Positions 20,428 through 30,596 of a DNA stretch of 64,000 nucleotides are shown here, one piece after another. Source of the stretch: Actinomycetales bacterium (GTDB lineage: Bacteria > Actinomycetota > Actinomycetes > Mycobacteriales > Micromonosporaceae). Below the pieces are notes generated by a model. The model was not told the DNA's origin, ran no database searches, and worked only from the letters and a program-made list of their open reading frames with translations. Location of the stretch: positions 1 to 64,000 of the forward strand of contig PKFB01000023.1 in the NCBI GenBank assembly GCA_002919305.1, given 5' to 3'. Position numbers and translations under genes: made by a program. Positions within the stretch are counted from its first letter, which is position 1. Every line of letters starts with the position of its first letter.

Positions 20428-22899
20428 TCAGGCGCCTCTGAGGACGGCGCCGAACCGTTCCGCCGCAACCGCGACCGCCGCGTCCCGGGCGGCAACCGCC
20501 TCGTCGACGGTGAGGGTCCGGTCCGGGGCGCGGAACACCAGCTTGTACGCCAGCGACTTACGCCCCTCACCGAGCTGTGGTCCGGAGTAGACGTCGAACA
20601 GCCGGATCTCCTCCAGCAGTTCACCCGCGCCTTCGCTCAACGCCTGTTGCACCTCAGCGGCGGGCACCTCCTCGCTGACCACGACCGCGACGTCGATCAG
20701 CGCCGGCGGGTAGGTAGACAGCGGCGGAGCCACGGCCGTGGAGGCCGGCGGCAGAGCGTCCAGGTTCAGTTCCATCGCGCAGGTGCGGGCCGGCAGGTTC
20801 AGGGCCGAGCACACGGCGGGGTGCAGCTCACCGGCGTACCCCACGATCTGCTCCCCCACCCACAGGGCGGCGCAGCGACCCGGATGCCACGGCGCCTGCG
20901 TGGCCTGACGCACCGTCAACGACACCCTGGCGGCCGACGCGACGATACGGGCCGCGTCGACCGCGTCGGCCCAGTCAGCGGGTCGGCCCGGCCCCCACCA
21001 ACCGGAGGGGTCCCGCTCCCCCGTCAACACCACCGCGACGTGTAGCGGCTGTCGGGGCAGGTACTCAGCGGCCACCGCCAGGTCGGCGTCGTCGGGCCGG
21101 TGCTCCACCGGCAACACCGGCGGGGTGCCGGTGCGGGCGGCGGGCAGGAAGACCTTGCCCATCTCAAACAGCGCGAGGTCCCGCTGGCCCCGGCCGAGGT
21201 TGCGGGCCAGGGTCGCCAACAGCGGCGGCAGCAGTGTGGTCCGCAGGTACGGCTCCTGCTCCGACAGCGGGTTGGCCACCCGCAGCGCCTGACGCCGTGG
21301 GTCGTCCTCGGGCAGCCCCAGGGCGTCGTACGCCGCCTCGGACACGAAGGGGTAGGACAGCACCTCGACGTACCCGGCTTCAGCGAGCGCACGGTTGACC
21401 ATGCGACGGCGACGCTGCTCAGGGGTCAGGCCGCGACCGGGCGGGACGATCGGCAGCTCAGAGGCGACCTTGTCGTACCCGTCCAGCCGCACGACCTCCT
21501 CCACCAGGTCGGCGGGGTCGGTCAGGTCCGGACGCCACCGCGGCGGGGTCACCTGCAGCGGCTCGCCTTCGACCACCGTGCACCCGATAGCCCGCAACAG
21601 CCGGGTGACGTCGGCGGCGGTGTAGGGAAGCCCGACCAACCGGCTCGGCAGATCCGCCCGCAGAGAAATGGTCGGCGGCGCGGATCGGTAGTCCAGGTCC
21701 AAAACCTCGGTCGAGGGGGTCCCCCCGGCGTACGTGGTCAACAGGTCAATGGCCCGCTCCAAGGCGACCAGTGCCAGGTCGGAGTCCACCCCCCGCTCCC
21801 AGCGTCGGCTGGCCTCGCTGCTGAGCTTGTGACGCCGGCAGGTGCGGGTCACCATGATCGGATCCCAGTGCGCCGCTTCGAACAGTACGTTCACGGTGGC
21901 GGCACTGACCTCGGTGCTCTCACCCCCCATGACGGCGGCGAGGCTGACCGGACCGGTGTCGTCGCAGATCACCATGTCCTCGGGGTCCAGCTCCCGGTCC
22001 ACTCCGTCGAGGGTCCGCAGCCGTTCCCCGGCCTGGGCCCGCCGCACCATCAACGGTCCACGGAGCCGGTCCAGGTCGAAGACGTGCATCGGCTGCCCCA
22101 GCTCCAGCATCAGGTAGTTGGTGATGTCCACCGGGAGCGAAATCGGCCGCATCCCGGCGTGGATCAGCCGCCGCTGCATCCACTGTGGACTCTGCGTGTT
22201 GGGGGAGATTCCCCGCACCGCCCGAGCGGCGAAGCGGTCACACCCGACGGTGTCCAGAATCGACACCGGGTACGCGGGCTGCGCGGTTCCCGGCGTCGCG
22301 GTGATCGCGGCGGGGTCGGTGAACTTCGTCCCTAGGGCCAGCGCCAGGTCCCGCGCCACCCCCCGGATGCTCAACGCGTACCCCCGGTCGGGGTTGATGT
22401 TCAGCTCGAAGATCACCTCGTCCAGGCCGATGACCGGACGGGCGTCTTGGCCGATGTGAGAGGCCGCGGACGGCGGCAGGACCAGGATGCCGCTGTGGTC
22501 GTCGCCCAGTCCGAGCTCCCGGGCTGAACAGAGCATGCCGTCGGAGATGTGACCGTAGGTCTTGCGGGCGCTGATGGCGAACCCACCCGGCAACACGGTC
22601 CCTGGCAGCGCCACCACCACGATGTCGCCGGCGGCGAAGTTCGTCGCCCCGCAGATGATGCCCCGCACCTCGGACGGGCCGACCTCCACCTGGCAGTACC
22701 GGATCGGTTTTTTAAAACCGGTCAGTTCGGTGAATTCCCGGACCCGACCGACCACCAGTGGCCCGGTCACCGACCGCGACAGATCGTGGATCTCCTCGAC
22801 CTCCAGCCCCATCCGCACGAACGCGGCGTCCAGTTCCTCCACGGAGGTGCCGGGCGGGATCTCGACGTACTCAGACAGCCATGAGACGGGAACCCGCAT
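20428..22899 (-). CDS. pheT: phenylalanyl-tRNA synthetase beta subunit
   Basis: Editing and tRNA-binding subunit of the (alpha-beta)2 enzyme. The 823-aa protein begins MRVPVSWLSEYVEI and has the N-terminal tRNA-binding EMAP-like domain (VVGRVREF to ICGATNFAAGD, residues about 49-90). Next come the B3/B4 editing region (KLSSEASRRWERGVD), B5 and a catalytic-like core (VRLDGYDKVASELPIV). The C-terminal anticodon-binding (FDX-ACB) domain starts near PPLSTYPPALIDVAVVVSEE. Full length. Three bp downstream of pheS. Confidence 0.97.
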   Translation of the reverse strand: MRVPVSWLSEYVEIPPGTSVEELDAAFVRMGLEVEEIHDLSRSVTGPLVVGRVREFTELTGFKKPIRYCQVEVGPSEVRGIICGATNFAAGDIVVVALPGTVLPGGFAISARKTYGHISDGMLCSARELGLGDDHSGILVLPPSAASHIGQDARPVIGLDEVIFELNINPDRGYALSIRGVARDLALALGTKFTDPAAITATPGTAQPAYPVSILDTVGCDRFAARAVRGISPNTQSPQWMQRRLIHAGMRPISLPVDITNYLMLELGQPMHVFDLDRLRGPLMVRRAQAGERLRTLDGVDRELDPEDMVICDDTGPVSLAAVMGGESTEVSAATVNVLFEAAHWDPIMVTRTCRRHKLSSEASRRWERGVDSDLALVALERAIDLLTTYAGGTPSTEVLDLDYRSAPPTISLRADLPSRLVGLPYTAADVTRLLRAIGCTVVEGEPLQVTPPRWRPDLTDPADLVEEVVRLDGYDKVASELPIVPPGRGLTPEQRRRRMVNRALAEAGYVEVLSYPFVSEAAYDALGLPEDDPRRQALRVANPLSEQEPYLRTTLLPPLLATLARNLGRGQRDLALFEMGKVFLPAARTGTPPVLPVEHRPDDADLAVAAEYLPRQPLHVAVVLTGERDPSGWWGPGRPADWADAVDAARIVASAARVSLTVRQATQAPWHPGRCAALWVGEQIVGYAGELHPAVCSALNLPARTCAMELNLDALPPASTAVAPPLSTYPPALIDVAVVVSEEVPAAEVQQALSEGAGELLEEIRLFDVYSGPQLGEGRKSLAYKLVFRAPDRTLTVDEAVAARDAAVAVAAERFGAVLRGA

Positions 22900-22902
22900 C
22901 GC

Positions 22903-24420
<1,518 letters not shown>

Positions 24421-25275
24421 TCAGGTGTGGAGTGGTGCGTCGGCGCGAAACAGGACTCCCGCTGAAGCATACAGGCACACCGCGGCGGCCGCAGCCAGGT
24501 TCAAGCTCTCGGCGCGGCCATGGATAGGGATCCGAACCCGAGCGTCAGCGTACGGGAGCAGGTCGGCGGGCAGGCCGTGCGCCTCACTCCCGAACAACCA
24601 GGCGGTCGGCGTGTCAAGGGCGCCGGAGCGGCCCAGGTCCCCCAAGTCACGGTCACCGTAGGCGTCGGCGGCCAGGATTTGCAGGCCGGCGTGACGCACC
24701 GCCGTCAGTACCTGGTGCGGGTCACCCCCGCGGACCACATCGAGATGAAACAGGCTCCCGGCCGAGGCCCGGACGCACTTGTCGTTATAGGGATCGACGC
24801 TGCGGTCGGTGAAGACCACGGCGCCGGCGCCAGCGGCGTCCGCGGTGCGCAGCACCGTGCCGGCGTTACCGGGGTCGCGGATCTCAGCCAGGACCACGAC
24901 CAGTTGGGGTGCCGAGGCCAGCGCCTGATCCAGCGACCGGTCCAGGAAGTCACAGACGGCGACCAGGCCTTGAGGGGTCACGGTCCCGGTCAAGGACTCC
25001 AGGGCCTTGTCGGTCACCGTCCACACCCTCGCCCCGTAGGCGGCGGCTTCACCGCAGAGGCGCGCGTACCGCTGTCGGTGCTGAGCGGCGACGAATAATT
25101 CCTGGGCTCGCTTGGCGGCCACCGCCTCGGTGACCGCCTGCGGCCCTTCGGCTAAAAAGCGCCGTCCAGAGTCACGATGCCGGCGACGCGCCAGGCGACG
25201 CGCGGCAACGACCCGGGGAGCCCGCTCACTGAGCGGGGTGTCCCCGGGTCGTCGGGACTCAAGCCGGCGGTCCAT
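24421..25275 (-). CDS. SpoU/TrmH-family RNA 2'-O-methyltransferase (TsnR-like)
   Basis: SAM-dependent ribose methyltransferase of the knotted SPOUT fold, acting on rRNA or tRNA. In 284 aa the N-terminal substrate-binding domain (RRFLAEGPQAVTEA, about residue 36) is followed by the three SPOUT motifs: LAEIRDPGNAGTVLRTADAAG, WLFGSEAHGLP and IPIHGRAESLNLAAAAAVCLY. A gene of this family follows rplT in most actinobacteria. Start taken as ATG 25275, with a GTG at 25290 as the alternative; neither has a strong Shine-Dalgarno sequence. The target nucleotide is unknown. Confidence 0.9.
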   Translation of the reverse strand: MDRRLESRRPGDTPLSERAPRVVAARRLARRRHRDSGRRFLAEGPQAVTEAVAAKRAQELFVAAQHRQRYARLCGEAAAYGARVWTVTDKALESLTGTVTPQGLVAVCDFLDRSLDQALASAPQLVVVLAEIRDPGNAGTVLRTADAAGAGAVVFTDRSVDPYNDKCVRASAGSLFHLDVVRGGDPHQVLTAVRHAGLQILAADAYGDRDLGDLGRSGALDTPTAWLFGSEAHGLPADLLPYADARVRIPIHGRAESLNLAAAAAVCLYASAGVLFRADAPLHT

Positions 25276-25298
25276 TTCGCGCCGGGACACCGGGCCGG

Positions 25299-25682
25299 TC
25301 AGGCGGCCGACCGGTCGTTGTCGGCGGCCTCCACGGCAGCCCGGGAGATCTCCACCAGGGCGGCGAAGGCCTTCTCGTCGTTCACCGCCAGGTCGGCGAG
25401 GATCTTGCGGTCCACTTCGACGCCGGCGACCTTCAAACCCTGGATGAAGCGGTTGTAGGTCATGCCGTTGGCGCGTGCCGCCGCGTTGATACGCGTGATC
25501 CACAGACGCCGGAAGTCACCCTTACGGGCGCGCCGGTCGCGGTAGGCGTAGTTCAGCGAGCGAAGGACCTGCTCCTTGGCCTTGCGGTACAGCCGCGAGC
25601 GCTGGCCGCGGTAACCACTCGCCGCCTCCAGGATCGTCCTGCGCTTCTTATGGGCGTTGATCGCCCGCTTCACGCGTGCCAC
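25299..25682 (-). CDS. rplT: ribosomal protein L20
   Basis: Large-subunit assembly protein. The 127-aa sequence starts [20 protein letters not shown] and contains [17 protein letters not shown] and [13 protein letters not shown], all L20 signatures. It has the usual basic N-terminal extension. In other bacteria L20 represses its own operon by binding the leader mRNA. Third gene of infC-rpmI-rplT. Confidence 0.98.
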   Translation of the reverse strand: MARVKRAINAHKKRRTILEAASGYRGQRSRLYRKAKEQVLRSLNYAYRDRRARKGDFRRLWITRINAAARANGMTYNRFIQGLKVAGVEVDRKILADLAVNDEKAFAALVEISRAAVEAADNDRSAA

Positions 25683-25802
25683 GGTTCTCTAACTCCTCGT
25701 CAAGGCCGCCCGCCTCGGGCGGGGGCCGGTGATGTCATGCGGGTGGTATGAGCGCCACCGGACGCGGGGTGGCCGGTGGCCTCCCACCCGCGTTACCGGT
25801 CT

Positions 25803-25997
25803 TCAGCGACCCAGCAGCTTACGGACCCGCTTGATGTCGGCCTTGGCGACGGGTACCACACCGGCCAGGCGCCTGGTCAACGTGGAGGGCTTGTGCTCGA
25901 ACAGGTGACGCCGGTTGGCCCGCTGGCGCGTCAGCTTGCCGGAACCGGTGATCTTCACCCGCTTGCCCATGCCGGTATGGGTTTTCATCTTCGGCAT
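25803..25997 (-). CDS. rpmI: ribosomal protein L35
   Basis: Small 64-aa basic ribosomal protein with the family opening [21 protein letters not shown] and the [14 protein letters not shown] block. It lies 20 bp after infC and 120 bp before rplT. A G+C-rich hairpin (CCCGCC-TCG-GGCGGG, 25709-25723) lies in the gap to rplT. Confidence 0.98.
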   Translation of the reverse strand: MPKMKTHTGMGKRVKITGSGKLTRQRANRRHLFEHKPSTLTRRLAGVVPVAKADIKRVRKLLGR

Positions 25998-26017
25998 CGA
26001 AGCTGTCGTCTCCCTAA

Positions 26018-26638
26018 CTACTTGTTCCCTTGCGGTGGTCGCTCCGGCGTCTGGGGCTGCCGTGACCTGGCGGCCTCATGTCCTCCGGAGGACGCGCCAC
26101 GCGTCTGTTTGGCGGCGGCCTGCCGGGCGTTGCGGTGCGGCGCGAGCACCATAATCATGTTGCGCCCGTCCTGCCGGGGCTTGGACTCCACGAAGCCCAG
26201 GTCCCCGACCTCGTCGGCGAGCCGGGCCAGCAGCCGCAATCCCAGCTCCGGGCGGGACTGCTCACGACCGCGGAACATGATCGTCACCTTGACTTTGTCT
26301 CCGGCCCGCAGGAACCGCTCGACGTGACCTTTCTTGGTCTCATAGTCGTGCGAGTCGATCTTGGGGCGGAGCTTCATCTCCTTGATGACGGTCTGCTGCT
26401 GGTTGCGCCGCGCCTCACGCGCCTTGAGGGCGCTCTCGTACTTGTACTTGCCGTAGTCCATGAGTTTGCACACCGGAGGGCGTGCAGTGGGCGCAACCTC
26501 GACCAGATCGAGGTCGACGTCTGAGGCGAGCTGGAGCGCCTGGTCCAGGGGGACGATGCCCACCTGTTCACCCTGCGGGCCAACCAGCCGGACCTCGCGT
26601 GCACGGATCTGGTCGTTGATGCGTGGCTCGACGCTGAT
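26018..26638 (-). CDS. infC: translation initiation factor IF-3 (apparent AUC start)
   Basis: Binds the 30S subunit and enforces start-codon fidelity. The canonical IF-3 N-terminus ([20 protein letters not shown]) lies upstream of the first ATG/GTG/TTG in frame. Extending the frame gives [10 protein letters not shown], beginning at ATC 26636-26638 with AGGAGG 4 nt upstream. Infrequent AUU/AUC start codons on infC are known and allow IF-3 to repress its own synthesis. The 206-aa product has both domains ([25 protein letters not shown]) plus a basic C-terminal tail seen in actinobacteria. Confidence 0.93.
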   Translation of the reverse strand: MSVEPRINDQIRAREVRLVGPQGEQVGIVPLDQALQLASDVDLDLVEVAPTARPPVCKLMDYGKYKYESALKAREARRNQQQTVIKEMKLRPKIDSHDYETKKGHVERFLRAGDKVKVTIMFRGREQSRPELGLRLLARLADEVGDLGFVESKPRQDGRNMIMVLAPHRNARQAAAKQTRGASSGGHEAARSRQPQTPERPPQGNK

Positions 26639-27059
26639 GGGGCCTCCTTGGAGTTTGGTGCTTGTTCGCTTATGCCGCTTCGCGGGTGTGTGACCGGCCG
26701 GTGACCGGACCGGCTTCCCTCACGGCGCCCCTCTATAACGCGTGGAGCCCCGGCGATATGCCGGGGCTCGCTCTCCACACCGATCCCGCACCGTGGGCGA
26801 CGTGAAGTCGGCACCACGGTCTCCCGGATGATTCGTCATCCGGGATGACCCGCGCTGCGGGTGGGACCGGACCCGGCCACCGGATCGGTAACGCGGGTGG
26901 GAGCGAGGCTCCGCTTGGCCGTCGCTGGGGATTTCACAGTGCCGATAGGCACACTGAAGCCCCCCTCGACGGGGTCAATGCTCTACCCTACCAGAGATCA
27001 GGCCGGGTTATCCGATGCACCATCGGCGATCAACCCGAAAAATACCAGATCCCTCCCCT
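26639..27059 (-). promoter_or_regulatory. infC operon leader region
   Basis: About 420 bp without a gene, upstream of infC. It holds the hairpin GAGCCCCGGC-GATAT-GCCGGGGCTC at 26745-26769, a smaller one, GTGCC-GATA-GGCAC (around 26940-26953), and a loose promoter-like TTGATC-N17-TAACCC on the minus strand near 27,005-27,035. A structured leader is expected where IF-3/L20 autoregulation occurs. I did not recognise a specific published L20 leader motif. Confidence 0.5.
26745..26769 (-). terminator. Hairpin in the infC leader (attenuator or regulatory stem)
   Basis: A perfect 10-bp stem with a 5-nt loop (GATAT), flanked by GTGGAG/CTCCAC, which could form an alternative stem. Located about 107-131 nt before the infC start. 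There is no U-run, so attenuation versus a protein-binding role is undecided. Confidence 0.5.
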
Positions 27060-27557
27060 TTAACCGGCCTGATCACCGGGAGTGGCCGTGGCGGCGGCGT
27101 GCAGGGCGCGCAGGTGACGAACCGCCTGCACCGCGTACTCCTTGTCGACCGCCTGGATGGCCATCACCGCCACCACGTCGTCATCGGCCAACTCCAGGGT
27201 GGCCCAGGAGGCGCCACGCTCGAAGCGCACCTCACGAACGACATTCCAGGGCAGTCGGTAGCCGCCGATGACGTTACGGATCCGCACCTCGTGGGTGTCG
27301 GCTTCCAGGCGAGGGCGGGTGAAGGCCAAAATGCCGGCGGCCCCCAGCACCCCAAGGCCAACCATGGCGAACTGATCAGCCGGCCGGAAGGAAGCGGTAC
27401 CGGCCCCGGTCGGTCCGGTCAAGGCGGTGGCCACGGCGCTGAAAAGGACGACGACGGCGACGGCGAGGATCCAGCAGACGATCCGGATGCGCTTAGGTTT
27501 GACAACCAGTGGAGGCACGTCGGTGGGCGTCGTCCCGCTCGACGCCTGATCACTCAT
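27060..27557 (-). CDS. PH-domain membrane protein (Bac_PH, function unknown)
   Basis: A 165-aa protein with two hydrophobic segments (about residues 26-46 and 62-79) followed by a C-terminal bacterial PH-like domain (TRPRLEADTHEVRIRNVIGGYRLPWNVVREVRF). From memory, this family often lies next to hisG in actinobacterial genomes. Here it is separated from hisG by the 29-kb catabolic island, which suggests the island was inserted between them. The biochemical role is unknown. Confidence 0.85.
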   Translation of the reverse strand: MSDQASSGTTPTDVPPLVVKPKRIRIVCWILAVAVVVLFSAVATALTGPTGAGTASFRPADQFAMVGLGVLGAAGILAFTRPRLEADTHEVRIRNVIGGYRLPWNVVREVRFERGASWATLELADDDVVAVMAIQAVDKEYAVQAVRHLRALHAAATATPGDQAG

Positions 27558-27643
27558 GGTTTCCAGTCTGCCAGGCGCCCTGGGACCCCCACCGAATACC
27601 CCGGGAACCCGGTGAGTCTGGGATGACTCTGGGCGTCCATGCC

Positions 27644-27683
27644 GCTGTACACCGCCTTATATAGCTGTACACCGCCTTATATA
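27644..27683. repeat. Perfect 20-bp tandem repeat at the island edge
   Basis: GCTGTACACCGCCTTATATA occurs twice in direct, abutting copies (27644-27663 and 27664-27683). It lies between the PH-domain gene start (27557) and the permease terminator. Read on the minus strand, each copy offers a TATATAAG -10-like box, so it may also serve as the PH-gene promoter. Confidence 0.9.
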
Positions 27684-27686
27684 AAG

Positions 27687-27732
27687 GTCGTCCCCGGGCT
27701 GAGGCGGGACCGCCACATCACCCGGGGACGAC
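27687..27732 (-). terminator. Permease terminator
   Basis: GTCGTCCCCGGG (27687-27698) and CCCGGGGACGAC (27721-27732) form a 12-bp perfect stem. The interior carries a smaller GGCGG-GA-CCGCC stem. On the minus strand it is followed by CCTTTATATA, a weak U-rich tail, and it lies about 50 bp past the permease stop. Confidence 0.7.
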
Positions 27733-27783
27733 AGGGGGAAGGGGTGTTGAAGAGGTTGAGGGGTTAGGACCCCAAAGGGTCGG

Positions 27784-29241
27784 TTATGACTCGTTGTCGT
27801 CGGTGGTACGGGAAGCCTCCGGCGAGGTGGTTTCGACCTTGCCGGCGACGATGGTGGCGCCGCCTTCGTAGGCGACTCCGGCGACCTGCGGCTCCTCCCG
27901 CATGTGGGCGGGGGCGAGGGTACGCATCACGTGGTACGCGAGGATCGTAACGATCGTGCCGAGCGCGATACCGGTCAGCTGGAAGTCATCGGTGAACGAC
28001 AAGGTGACGTCACCGATACCGATGATGATGCCGGCGGCGAGCGGGACCAGGTTGATGGGGTTGGCGAAGTCAACCCGGTTCTCACTCCAGATCTTGGCGC
28101 CGAGCAGTCCGATCATGCCGTAGAGCACGACGGTGATACCGCCCAGGACCCCACCGGGGGTGGCGGCCACCAGGGCCCCGAATTTCGGCATGAACCCGAA
28201 CAGGATCGCCACGATCGCCGCTACGTAGTACGCGGCGGTGGAGTAGACCCGGGTCGCGGCCATCACACCGATGTTCTCGGCGTAGGTGGTGGTGGGCGCA
28301 CCACCGACGGCAGAGGAGACCGCGGTCGCGATACCGTCACCGGCCAGGGCCCGCCCCAAGTACGGATCGAGATCGTCACCGGTCATCTCGGCGACGGCCT
28401 TGACGTGTCCGGCGTTCTCAGCGATCAGAGCGATGACACCGGGCAAGACCAGCAGGATGAAGGTCAGGCTGAAGCTGGGAGCGTGGACCCCGGCGAGCTC
28501 GGTGCCGTCCGCCGTCGTGAACGACTGCGGCAACCCGAACCAGTCAGCGTCGGAGACGCTCTGCCAGTTGATTCGGTCCGTCTCCGTACCGTCAGCGGCG
28601 GTGATCGGCCCGGCTACGACGTCCAGTAGCCAGGAGAGCAGGAATCCGAAGACCAGGCCGAGGAAGACCGAGATTCGGGCCCAGAACCCACGGAGCACCA
28701 CCGAGGAGACCAGGACGAACGCCATGGTCGCCAGCGCCACCCACTGATCCTGAGGCCAGTAGATGTCGGCCACCACCGGAGCCAGGTTGAAGCCGATCAG
28801 CATCACCACGGCGCCGGTGACCGCTGGAGGGAGCACCCGGTGCACCACTCGGGCGCCCATGTAGTGAACGACTAGGCCTATCAGGGCGAGCACTACACCC
28901 GCCACCAGGATGGCGCCGGTGACGTCGGCGCTGTCGCCCCCCTGGGCGCGAATCGCGGCTACGGCAGCGACGAACGAGGCCGAGGTCCCCAGGTAGCTGG
29001 GGATCTTACCGTTGACGATCAGCAAGAAGATGATCGTGGCGACGCCACTCATCATCACCGCGAGGTTCGGGTTCAACCCCATGACCACGGGGAAGACGAA
29101 GGTCGCCCCGAACATCGCGACAACATGTTGCGCGCCAAGCCCAACCGTACGGCCCCACGACAGTCGTTCGTCGGGACGCACCACTTCACCAGGTGGCGGT
29201 GCTTTGCCGCCATGCACCTCTTTCCAGCCGAGCAGCGCCAT
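27784..29241 (-). CDS. NCS2 nucleobase:cation symporter, uracil-permease type
   Basis: Cytoplasmic-membrane importer of a nucleobase. The 485-aa protein has about 12-14 hydrophobic segments and the NCS2 motif TTTYAENIGVMAATRVYS (around residues 325-342). That motif resembles the TTYGENIG of UraA more than the NxG motif of purine permeases, and a first Glu-containing motif is present as IAENAGHVKA. GKIPSYLGTSASFVA near residue 80 is also UraA-like. Uracil is the likely substrate, but xanthine cannot be excluded. A barbiturase gene lies directly upstream, supporting pyrimidine uptake. Confidence 0.88.
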   Translation of the reverse strand: MALLGWKEVHGGKAPPPGEVVRPDERLSWGRTVGLGAQHVVAMFGATFVFPVVMGLNPNLAVMMSGVATIIFLLIVNGKIPSYLGTSASFVAAVAAIRAQGGDSADVTGAILVAGVVLALIGLVVHYMGARVVHRVLPPAVTGAVVMLIGFNLAPVVADIYWPQDQWVALATMAFVLVSSVVLRGFWARISVFLGLVFGFLLSWLLDVVAGPITAADGTETDRINWQSVSDADWFGLPQSFTTADGTELAGVHAPSFSLTFILLVLPGVIALIAENAGHVKAVAEMTGDDLDPYLGRALAGDGIATAVSSAVGGAPTTTYAENIGVMAATRVYSTAAYYVAAIVAILFGFMPKFGALVAATPGGVLGGITVVLYGMIGLLGAKIWSENRVDFANPINLVPLAAGIIIGIGDVTLSFTDDFQLTGIALGTIVTILAYHVMRTLAPAHMREEPQVAGVAYEGGATIVAGKVETTSPEASRTTDDNES

Positions 29242-29293
29242 TATCGTCCTCTCTTCCGCACTCGGACTAGGCTGCCCCGTCTTGCGCCCCGAC

Positions 29294-29324
29294 CTGACCA
29301 GGGAACAGCAAGTTCCCTGGTCAG
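29294..29324 (-). terminator. Perfect 13-bp hairpin between barbiturase and permease genes
   Basis: CTGACCAGGGAAC (29294-29306), loop AGCAA, GTTCCCTGGTCAG (29312-29324). It starts 14 bp past the barbiturase stop and about 50 bp before the permease start. It is either a terminator without a U-run or a stability/attenuation element that sets the permease level. Confidence 0.75.
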
Positions 29325-29337
29325 CGCCACGGGTGAA

Positions 29338-30480
29338 TCAGATTGAGGCCGGAGTGTAACCCGTCACAGGCTCTGGGCCTAGATCCACAATCGCCGCTAC
29401 CGGGCCACCACCATCGGGGCCTTGATGCGTTGCGGACACCGAAACGAACACTGCCGGGTCACCGGTCACGGAAGCGGTGACGCCTCCGACACAGGCCTTG
29501 ATCTGGCGGTGCCAGTGCACGTCGGAGTCGTCGAGCATGGCGTTACGGCGACCCCGCACCTGGCCGTCGCTGCTCGCCTCACACTTGAGGAACACGTTGA
29601 CCAGGCGGCCCTTCAGGTCGCTGGGGTGCGGACGCTCCGGCAGCTCCAGGCCGGCGTCGCGGATCGCGGCCCAGATGCCGTCGGTGTCCAGCGCGTCGCG
29701 CATCACCGAGTGTCCGATGCGGTACCGGCCCCCGATTCCGCGGGTATTCCCGACCACCACGATCTGGGCGCGGTCCAGCTCCACCCCTGATGAGCAGGAG
29801 GCCACCGACGAGTACAGGTCCCGCCGGTGCATCACGTCGGCGTCGTCGGGCATCTCGATCTCGCCCAGCGCCACCGCGATCCCCAGCGCCGTGGTGCCGT
29901 TGGACAGGTCCATGGACTCGTGGGTGTTTTCGGTCCACACCGTCTTGCCCCGCGACTTGGCGTCCCGGATGGTGTGGATCGTCAGCAGCGGGGTCTTGGT
30001 CTGCACGTAGTGCACGTCAGCGGGGTCGTCGATGCCAGCCCGCTTCATCGCTTCGCGTACCCCGGCGGCCACCTTCTCGATCATGCCCCGGCGACCGATC
30101 TCCTCCGGCAGGATCGGCTCGCTCATGGCGAACCCGACGGTCAGACGCGGCTCGTCGGTGGGGATCGCCTTCTCAGGCGGCAGTGTGGCGAAGATCGTAG
30201 CGTGGGGAGACAGCACACCGTCGGTGCCGCCCGACCACACGATCGGGATCTGCTTGACCTCGTCGAGGCTCCGGGTGCCCTTCTCGACCAAGACCTCCCG
30301 GAACGCACGGTCGGCGATGATGCGGGTGTAGTCGTTGACACCGCCGTTGCCCTCGGTCTTGCCGATGATGGCGATCACCCGGTCGGCTTCGATGATGCCC
30401 TCGTCGATGAGCTTCGCCAGACCCGACGCGTCAGTCACGTGGTTGATCGGTACTTTTCGCACCTCGATGGGCTCAGGCAC
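29338..30480 (-). CDS. Ring-opening amidohydrolase, probable barbiturase
   Basis: Cyanuric acid hydrolase/barbiturase family; hydrolytic opening of barbiturate to ureidomalonate (or of cyanuric acid to carboxybiuret). The 380-aa protein shows the threefold repeat with Ser-Lys features: [14 protein letters not shown] (about 40-53) and [16 protein letters not shown] (about 82-97) in the first repeat, VQTKTPLLT and SCSSGVEL in the second, [20 protein letters not shown] and [14 protein letters not shown] in the third. GTG start with AAGGAG upstream. Neighbouring uracil-type permease and carbamate kinase favour barbiturase; family members are easily confused on sequence alone. Confidence 0.88.
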   Translation of the reverse strand: MPEPIEVRKVPINHVTDASGLAKLIDEGIIEADRVIAIIGKTEGNGGVNDYTRIIADRAFREVLVEKGTRSLDEVKQIPIVWSGGTDGVLSPHATIFATLPPEKAIPTDEPRLTVGFAMSEPILPEEIGRRGMIEKVAAGVREAMKRAGIDDPADVHYVQTKTPLLTIHTIRDAKSRGKTVWTENTHESMDLSNGTTALGIAVALGEIEMPDDADVMHRRDLYSSVASCSSGVELDRAQIVVVGNTRGIGGRYRIGHSVMRDALDTDGIWAAIRDAGLELPERPHPSDLKGRLVNVFLKCEASSDGQVRGRRNAMLDDSDVHWHRQIKACVGGVTASVTGDPAVFVSVSATHQGPDGGGPVAAIVDLGPEPVTGYTPASI

Positions 30481-30515
30481 GTGTTCTCCTTTTGTTCGGT
30501 TGTCGTGTTTCCCAC

Positions 30516-30567
30516 TCCGGGAGTCCGGTCAGGGCATTCGATCACAACACCGCTACCGACTCCCGGA
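30516..30567. promoter_or_regulatory. Inverted repeat between carbamate kinase and barbiturase genes
   Basis: TCCGGGAGTCCGGT (30516-30529) and ACCGACTCCCGGA (30555-30567) are inverted copies differing by one inserted base. A GATCATGATC palindrome overlaps the right arm. It could be the carbamate kinase terminator or an operator for the barbiturase gene, whose start is 36 bp away. Confidence 0.5.
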
Positions 30568-30596
30568 TCATGATCAAACCGACGCCGGGGAGCGGA

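Noticed and set aside
29338..30480. Cyanuric acid hydrolase
   Set aside because: Same family and not fully excluded, but no biuret hydrolase, carboxybiuret or allophanate hydrolase gene is present, whereas a uracil-type permease and a malonate-directed CoA-transferase/carboxyltransferase pair are.
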